Shown: positions 5,900 through 10,364 of the stretch, piece after piece
Layout of the letters: each line of letters opens with the position of its first letter
Numbering within the stretch: position 1 is the first letter of the stretch
Assembly: GCA_900128395.1 (NCBI GenBank)
Contig: LT650021.1
Location: forward strand, 1-10,364
Length of the DNA: 10,364 bases
DNA from: Stramenopiles sp. TOSAG23-2
Lineage: Eukaryota; Sar
Direction of reading: 5' to 3'
The notes under the pieces: generated by a model
Seen by the model: the letters and a program-made list of their open reading frames with translations, nothing else
Told to the model about the DNA's origin: nothing
Databases searched by the model: none
Position numbers and translations under genes: made by a program

Positions 5900-7950
5900 A
5901 GGAGAGAGAGTTCAAACATTGGTGCAAAAAATGGTGCTAATTCTTTTCCTAATGTTGATGCTGCATCTTGCGATGTAAAACTATGTTCATCATCGAAACT
6001 AGGAACAGATCGAAAGAATTGTTCTAAAACTAAGCGACAAATTCTTTGTAAAGGCAAATCGAGGCCATATACTTGCTGCAAATTAATACATCCCTCAGCC
6101 ACATTCTGTTGGACATCTTTCATGAAGTAACCAATACGGAGTGGTAAAGGCATACCATTGGTAAAACTATCATTAAGTGGAGAGAATATCAAAATAAATT
6201 GATACATCAAGGACCTTATTCTTGGATTGAACTCTTCAATCAAAATCTCTGAATGTGCTTTCAAATCATTATGTAAGTTAAGGCCTATATCAGGAGATAC
6301 AAGAGTATACAAATTATCAATGACATAAGCCCATGTATATTCTTCTTGTCCCATTTGTTTACTATTAAAATAATCGTTTAATGCCTGGCTTTTAAGTACA
6401 GAGAAATCATGTCTCATTCCAGCATGTGAAACGACTTCTTCATATGATTCAAGGCGTTCTAAACTCTTATAAATATCTGCTTCATTTACTCGATCATTCG
6501 TAAATCTTTTCAATCTGATCAAATCTTGAATTGTAATAATTTTTGACAGTTCAGCAATAACATGAAATATGTGAATAAATATTAGCTGATTACCAACATT
6601 ATGGCTTAATACGTTTTTCATCAATCTATCAATCCTTGTGGAGTGAAAAGCTCTATCATTTAATTTTGGCAAAGTAAAATCGACAACGCTATTCAATAAA
6701 TCAAAAATCGTTATACTAGAGTTTTGACTTATTGCCATATGTACAAGGTTGACAGCTTCATTTGTAGCGGATGTGTTTAAATTTATACCAGCAACACGTT
6801 CATCAGTGGTTCTTTCTCTTCTTTGAACTGCATTATTATCATTATTATTGTTGTTATCATTATTATCGTTATTTCCATTCATAGTTCTATTAAACACATT
6901 TCGAAGAACATTCGCAATACCTGATATGGGATTTTCATTAGCACCATCATTACCACCTCTTCCTCTTCTCCCCCTTCTTCTTCTCCTACTTCCACGATTC
7001 CTTGCTTCATTTTCATTTCGTTCCTGTTCTTCCATCTCACGTTCTTCTCTTTCATTTTGAACATGTGTTTCGACACGATCTGCAAGTAAACTTATAGCAC
7101 GTGAATATCTTCGTAAATCCCTAACAAATCTATCTGAACTTTCATCTTGCACTTCGGTTACTTCTCGACCATCTTGATTTTGTCGATATCTGCGAGATTC
7201 TGTTACCATACGATTGCTCATTTGATTTGATAGTGTTGAACTCTCAAGCAATAAATCTTGCATTCTTTCCATATCATTATCAAATATAGCGCTTGACACA
7301 CTATATGCATTGCCATTAACATTATTTGGACTGGCTATATTGTCTCGAACTAATCCTCGCAGGTGTGTTTGTAATTGATTAAGTGTATGAATTGGCACAC
7401 TCATCATTGGATCAGCACCTTCGTTATCATCATCATTATTATTATAATTTTCATTATCATCATTATCATCATTATCATCCATATCACTTGTATTTTGGGA
7501 GTCAGATGTGTCAGATGAGCTGCTATGAGAGCTTTCATCTGACGATTCTGAACCAGAACATAATGCAGGCATATCGTCAAAGAAACCTTCTGAACGTCCG
7601 TTCTCAGCTGACTTTTTCTTTTCATTATTATTAACTTGATCTTCTTCCTTCCCCTCTAACATAGCCGATTCAATTTCTACTTCATCCAAGATGTTATCCA
7701 AAGAATCTCGATCATCATCCTCATCACTATCAGACTTATCGCTTACTACCTTAGGTTTATTTTCACTGTCACTCTTATCATCATCATCATCACTAACAAA
7801 GTCATCATCACTTACTAATGTTGGTGGTGTATCATTGTCACCCTGTTGTTCTTCTTTTTCATTGTTATTATTATCATCATCATTATTTTCATCATCATTG
7901 TTTCCAACTGTTATTGGTGATGTTCTACCCCATGGATTAAAAAAAGACAT
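5896..7950 (-). CDS. Large acidic, partly disordered protein of unknown family (684 aa)
   Basis: I do not recognise this protein. It starts MSFFNPWGRT, then has a long acidic, Ser-, Asn- and Asp-rich disordered region (16-180) with many SDDD/SDSD-type casein kinase 2-like sites. A charged helical stretch (185-315) ends in REEREMEEQERNENEARN, followed by a basic RG patch (319-332, GSRRRRRGRRGRGG) typical of RNA binding or nuclear targeting, an Asn/Asp run (358-373), and a folded-looking, mostly helical C-terminal domain (395-684) that is hydrophobic and has no repeats. No membrane span or signal peptide is visible. The ATG at 7948-7950 is the first in frame. It is a 2-kb intronless gene, divergent from the thiolase across 927 bases, and its TAA overlaps the LRRC9-like gene's TAA by three bases. 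The acidic tract plus RG patch suggests a nuclear or RNP role, but that is inference. Confidence 0.85.
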   Translation of the reverse strand: MSFFNPWGRTSPITVGNNDDENNDDDNNNNEKEEQQGDNDTPPTLVSDDDFVSDDDDDKSDSENKPKVVSDKSDSDEDDDRDSLDNILDEVEIESAMLEGKEEDQVNNNEKKKSAENGRSEGFFDDMPALCSGSESSDESSHSSSSDTSDSQNTSDMDDNDDNDDNENYNNNDDDNEGADPMMSVPIHTLNQLQTHLRGLVRDNIASPNNVNGNAYSVSSAIFDNDMERMQDLLLESSTLSNQMSNRMVTESRRYRQNQDGREVTEVQDESSDRFVRDLRRYSRAISLLADRVETHVQNEREEREMEEQERNENEARNRGSRRRRRGRRGRGGNDGANENPISGIANVLRNVFNRTMNGNNDNNDNNNNNDNNAVQRRERTTDERVAGINLNTSATNEAVNLVHMAISQNSSITIFDLLNSVVDFTLPKLNDRAFHSTRIDRLMKNVLSHNVGNQLIFIHIFHVIAELSKIITIQDLIRLKRFTNDRVNEADIYKSLERLESYEEVVSHAGMRHDFSVLKSQALNDYFNSKQMGQEEYTWAYVIDNLYTLVSPDIGLNLHNDLKAHSEILIEEFNPRIRSLMYQFILIFSPLNDSFTNGMPLPLRIGYFMKDVQQNVAEGCINLQQVYGLDLPLQRICRLVLEQFFRSVPSFDDEHSFTSQDAASTLGKELAPFFAPMFELSLL

Positions 7951-8014
7951 ACTTGAGGTTGTTGTTAGATCTGTATATATATATATTATTTATTCTATTA
8001 TACATTTTCCTCTC

Positions 8015-8168
8015 TAACATTTATTTTGGTCGTTCTTAGTTGTTTTTCTTCATTCAATATAAATAATAATAATAAATAAATAATAAATAATAATAATAAT
8101 TAGAATATAAATAATAGTAGTAGTACCAGCCCTAAGGCCAGCCCAGCTAAGGCCAGCCAGGTAGTGAT
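8015..8168. repeat. 154-bp direct repeat, copy 1 (identical to 8482-8635)
   Basis: This reads base for base like 8482-8635, including its AAT/AAAT microsatellites and the GC-rich island. Matching microsatellites are notable because those normally change fastest. Copy 1 ends where the next unit starts. It lies just upstream (minus strand) of the 684-aa gene and contains two GGCCAGC motifs at 8136-8142 and 8151-8157. Confidence 0.9.
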
Positions 8169-8481
8169 AACATTTATTTTGGTCGTTCTTAGTTGTTTTT
8201 CTTCATTCAATATAAATAATAAATAATATAAATAGTGATGATGATTTCCGTTCTTCCTCCGTGAAAAAAAGAATGATGATTTTTATTTTATTATACCACC
8301 ACCACACCACTGACTGGACCACCACACAACATACAACAACACCCAACCAACAACAACAACTTTTAGCAAGGATAATAATAATAATATTATATATGGTGGA
8401 AAACATGTAAATGACAATAAGCATAATAAATTGAAGGAATACTATTCAATTCATTCAAACAGTCAGAGAAAGATTTATATA
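8168..8481. repeat. Complete promoter-leader unit, diverged copy
   Basis: It starts with the same first 50 or so bases as the 154-bp repeat but has a shorter AAT/AAAT tract, no GC-rich island, and a unique insert (CGTTCTTCCTCCGTG). It then has ACCACCACACCACTGACTGG, CAACAACAAC and finally the conserved leader at 8391-8480. It lacks the coding sequence that should follow, so it is a displaced duplicate of the thiolase upstream region or the second allele concatenated into the assembly. Confidence 0.75.
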
Positions 8482-8877
8482 TAACATTTATTTTGGTCGT
8501 TCTTAGTTGTTTTTCTTCATTCAATATAAATAATAATAATAAATAAATAATAAATAATAATAATAATTAGAATATAAATAATAGTAGTAGTACCAGCCCT
8601 AAGGCCAGCCCAGCTAAGGCCAGCCAGGTAGTGATGATTTTTGATAAAATTATTTTACCACCACCACACCACCTGGACTGGACCACACACAACAACACAC
8701 CACCACTGGCATCACAAACAACAACAACTTTTATTAATTTATAGCAAGATAATAATAATAATACCTGGTAATATATATATGGTGGAAAACATGTAAATGA
8801 CAATAAGCATGATAAATTGAAGGAATACTATTCAATTCATTCAAACAGTCAGAGAAAGATTTATATTATAAGACAAA
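8482..8877 (+). repeat. Complete promoter-leader unit adjoining the thiolase start
   Basis: Contains the 154-bp repeat copy 2 (8482-8635) with GGCCAGC at 8603-8609 and 8618-8624, then an ACCACCACACCACC tract, CAACAACAAC, and the 90-base leader at 8777-8866. That leader differs from 8391-8480 by one base (G for A in GCATGATAAA). Being next to the ATG, this is the unit most likely to drive the thiolase. The leader holds a start-stop ATGTAA at 8791-8796 and a seven-codon reading frame at 8797-8820. Confidence 0.7.
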
Positions 8878-10071
8878 ATGGCACTTGCAAAAAATATTTT
8901 CATCGTTGGTGCAAAACGTACAGCGTTTGGTACATATGGTGGTACATTTAAAGCAAAATCACCAACTGATTTATGTGCACATGCAGCACGCGCAGCATTA
9001 AACTCTGCAAGTGTAGATCCAACATTAGTAGATACCGTTGTGGTTGGAAATGTGCAGCAGACGGGAGAAGATACAATATATTTATCAAGGCATGTTGGTT
9101 TACAAGCTGGCGTTAGGATCGAAACCCCGTGTTTAACTGTAAATCGTTTATGTGGTAGTGGCTTTGAGTCAATAGCATCTGTTTGTCGTGATATGATGGT
9201 TGGTGATGCAGAAATTGGTTTAGCTGGTGGTGCGGAAGTTATGTCCCAAGCTCCATATGTAGCTAGAAGTATGAGGTGGGGAACTAAATTAGGTGTAAGT
9301 GAACCATTAGTGGATAGTCTGTGGGAAGGTTTGACGGATAAAGGCTGCAATTTACCAATGGCAATTACGGCAGAAAATTTAGCTGAAAAATACAACGTGA
9401 CACGTGAAGAATGTGATGAATTCGGTGCACGTTCGCAAAAATTATGGAAAGAAGCACAAGATGCAGGCCGTTTCGTTGATGAAATTGCACCATATGAAGT
9501 GAAAACAAAGAAGGGTACTAGCGAATTTGCAGTTGATGAACATCCAAGACCAAGTGCAACTGCTGAAGCAATGGGTAAATTGCCATCCATCTTTAAAAAA
9601 GATGGCACCGTAACTGCAGGGAATGCATCTGGTATATCGGATGGTGCGGGTGCACTTGTATTGGCAACAGAAGAGGCAGTTGAGAAATATGATTTGAAAC
9701 CAATGGCACGTATTGTCGCATTTCAATCATCTGGTGTTGATCCAACTATTATGGGTATTGGCCCTGCACCAGCTATTCGTGGTGTATTAGACAAAGCTGG
9801 TATGACGTTGGATCAAATTGATCGTATTGAAATTAATGAAGCATTTGCTGCACAATTTATTGCATGTGAAAGAGAATTAGGTTTGAATCGTGATATATGT
9901 AATGTGAATGGTGGTGCAATTGCATTGGGTCATCCAACTGGTGCTAGTGGTAGTCGTATTATAGGACATTTAGCACATCAAATGAAAAATGATAAAGATT
10001 TAAAATATACAATTGGTAGTGCATGTATTGGTGGTGGACAAGGTATTGCTATTTTACTAGAAAATTGTTAA
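8878..10071 (+). CDS. ACAA2: 3-ketoacyl-CoA thiolase, mitochondrial ACAA2 type
   Basis: It cleaves 3-ketoacyl-CoA with CoA to acetyl-CoA and a shortened acyl-CoA, the last step of mitochondrial beta-oxidation; relatives also run acetoacetyl-CoA formation. The 397 residues match human ACAA2 in length and in features such as GAKRTAFGTYGG near the start, LARHVGL-like YLSRHVGL, and MGIGPAPAI. Catalytic residues are all present: nucleophile Cys92 (NRLCGSGFES), Asn320 of NEAF, His352 (GGAIALGHP) and Cys383 (GSACIGGGQG). The N-terminus has no long cleavable presequence, as in ACAA2, where the uncleaved N-terminus serves in targeting. A peroxisomal ACAA1-type enzyme would carry a PTS2 extension, which is absent, and no PTS1 is seen (it ends ENC). 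The ATG has A at -3 and G at +4. It is intronless and ends in TAA. Nothing suggests recent transfer; codon use is AT-rich like its neighbours. Confidence 0.95.
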   Translation: MALAKNIFIVGAKRTAFGTYGGTFKAKSPTDLCAHAARAALNSASVDPTLVDTVVVGNVQQTGEDTIYLSRHVGLQAGVRIETPCLTVNRLCGSGFESIASVCRDMMVGDAEIGLAGGAEVMSQAPYVARSMRWGTKLGVSEPLVDSLWEGLTDKGCNLPMAITAENLAEKYNVTREECDEFGARSQKLWKEAQDAGRFVDEIAPYEVKTKKGTSEFAVDEHPRPSATAEAMGKLPSIFKKDGTVTAGNASGISDGAGALVLATEEAVEKYDLKPMARIVAFQSSGVDPTIMGIGPAPAIRGVLDKAGMTLDQIDRIEINEAFAAQFIACERELGLNRDICNVNGGAIALGHPTGASGSRIIGHLAHQMKNDKDLKYTIGSACIGGGQGIAILLENC

Positions 10072-10339
10072 AAATGATATTTAACAATATATATATATAC
10101 GAGAATAATATATTATATTTAAAGTTTATACATGTAATTTATTTTTTAATTTACACTCTCAAATATAGTAATATATGACCAGATTTATCTGAGAAGATAC
10201 AAATTTTCCAAAAATTCATGATTTTACAAAATCTACAAAAAAAAATCTAAATCTAAAATCTAACAATTACAACAATATAATAAGAATAATACATCATATA
10301 CTAATACGTAAAACACACACACACTCAATCGCAACAAGT
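10072..10339. other. AT-rich 3' flank of the thiolase, no gene seen
   Basis: Mostly A/T runs, a (TA)n stretch near 10089-10100 and a CA repeat near 10313-10323. No classic AATAAA lies just after the stop. No coding frame or RNA gene is supported here. Confidence 0.6.
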
Positions 10340-10364
10340 ATGGCATGTTTCAAAACATCTACAA
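10340..10364 (+). CDS. Possible first codons of another gene, cut by the window edge
   Basis: An ATG with A at -3 and G at +4 (AAGTATGGCA) opens a frame reading MACFKTST to the end of the window. The base composition also becomes less AT-extreme here. Eight codons cannot prove a gene. The minus strand has an alternative reading (a Cys-rich CRCFETCHTCCD ending in TGA), but every other gene here uses TAA. Treat this as a pointer only. Confidence 0.15.

Larger units (their letters stand above)
7951..8877. promoter_or_regulatory. Repeat-built divergent promoter region of the 684-aa gene and thiolase
   Basis: This 927-base gap holds no gene. It is made of related units, described in separate entries: a partial unit (8015-8168), a complete unit (8168-8481) and another complete unit (8482-8877) that runs into the thiolase start. 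Each complete unit has, in order, a TTATTTTGGTCGTTCTTAG block, AAT/AAAT repeats, an ACC/CAC/CAA-rich strand-biased tract, and a conserved 90-base leader. Two of the three also carry a GC-rich CCAGCC/GGCCAGC island. The complete units probably duplicate the thiolase promoter and 5' leader. Confidence 0.6.

Noticed and set aside
7383-8017. Ser-, His- and Tyr-rich plus-strand frames opposite the acidic protein
   Set aside because: They are complements of GAT/AAT/GAA repeats in the minus-strand gene and show no independent coding signal.
8203-8803. Minus-strand hydrophobic frames across the thiolase promoter repeats
   Set aside because: They read through microsatellites and CAC/CAA tracts, are Val/Leu/Cys/Ile-rich by composition, and lie in repeated non-coding DNA.
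8841-9608. 255-codon minus-strand frame opposite the thiolase
   Set aside because: It is a mirror of a highly conserved enzyme gene whose full catalytic set is on the plus strand.
3596-10071. Bacterial-style operon or defence island
   Set aside because: Genes alternate strands with separate intergenic regions, proteins are eukaryotic families, and no ribosome binding sites or prokaryotic defence domains are visible.
1-10364. CRISPR arrays, transposons, tRNA or rRNA genes
   Set aside because: No regularly spaced repeats with unique spacers, no transposase-like frame or terminal inverted repeats, and no tRNA T-loop or rRNA-like sequence was found on either strand by eye.

Overview
The window looks like nuclear DNA from a single-celled, flagellated, aerobic eukaryote. 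Intergenic DNA is very AT-rich, and coding DNA is less so. Long genes run without introns and are spaced individually on both strands rather than in operons. All genes seen use the standard code and end in TAA. Proteins carry Asn/Asp and Lys runs typical of AT-rich protist genomes. An LRRC9-type protein (a family linked to cilia) and a mitochondrial-type ACAA2 thiolase point to a ciliated organism with functional mitochondria. I cannot place the lineage.

Layout. 1-356: AT-rich flank with a diverged tandem repeat. 357-599 (-): small Lys-rich nuclear-type protein. 590-847 (+): open, coiled-coil-like segment that starts on top of the previous gene's 5' end. 837-1032: GC-richer stretch, possibly an intron, because a GT-AG pair joins the two flanking open segments in phase. 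1033-1964 (+): unrecognised protein with a C-terminal ubiquitin-like fold. 1965-2561: convergent intergenic region holding two separate exact tandem duplications (126 and 141 bp), each copying a gene's 3' end. 2562-3062 (-): NUDCD2. 3063-3595: divergent promoter region. 3596-5899 (+): LRRC9-type LRR/coiled-coil protein with a PARP-like domain that appears to lack catalytic residues. 5896-7950 (-): unrecognised acidic, partly disordered protein, whose TAA stop overlaps the LRRC9-like stop. 7951-8877: divergent promoter region built of two to three repeated units with GC-rich GGCCAGC islands. 8878-10071 (+): ACAA2-type 3-ketoacyl-CoA thiolase. 10072-10364: AT-rich flank, perhaps with the first codons of another gene at the edge.

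The genes do not form one pathway. NUDCD2 is a Hsp90-linked cochaperone, the LRRC9-like protein is probably ciliary, and the thiolase is metabolic. The main points of interest are the inactive-looking ADP-ribosyltransferase-like domain in the LRRC9-like protein, the abundance of tandem duplications at several stages of divergence (some possibly assembly artefacts), the overlapping convergent stop codons, and two genes with no recognisable family.
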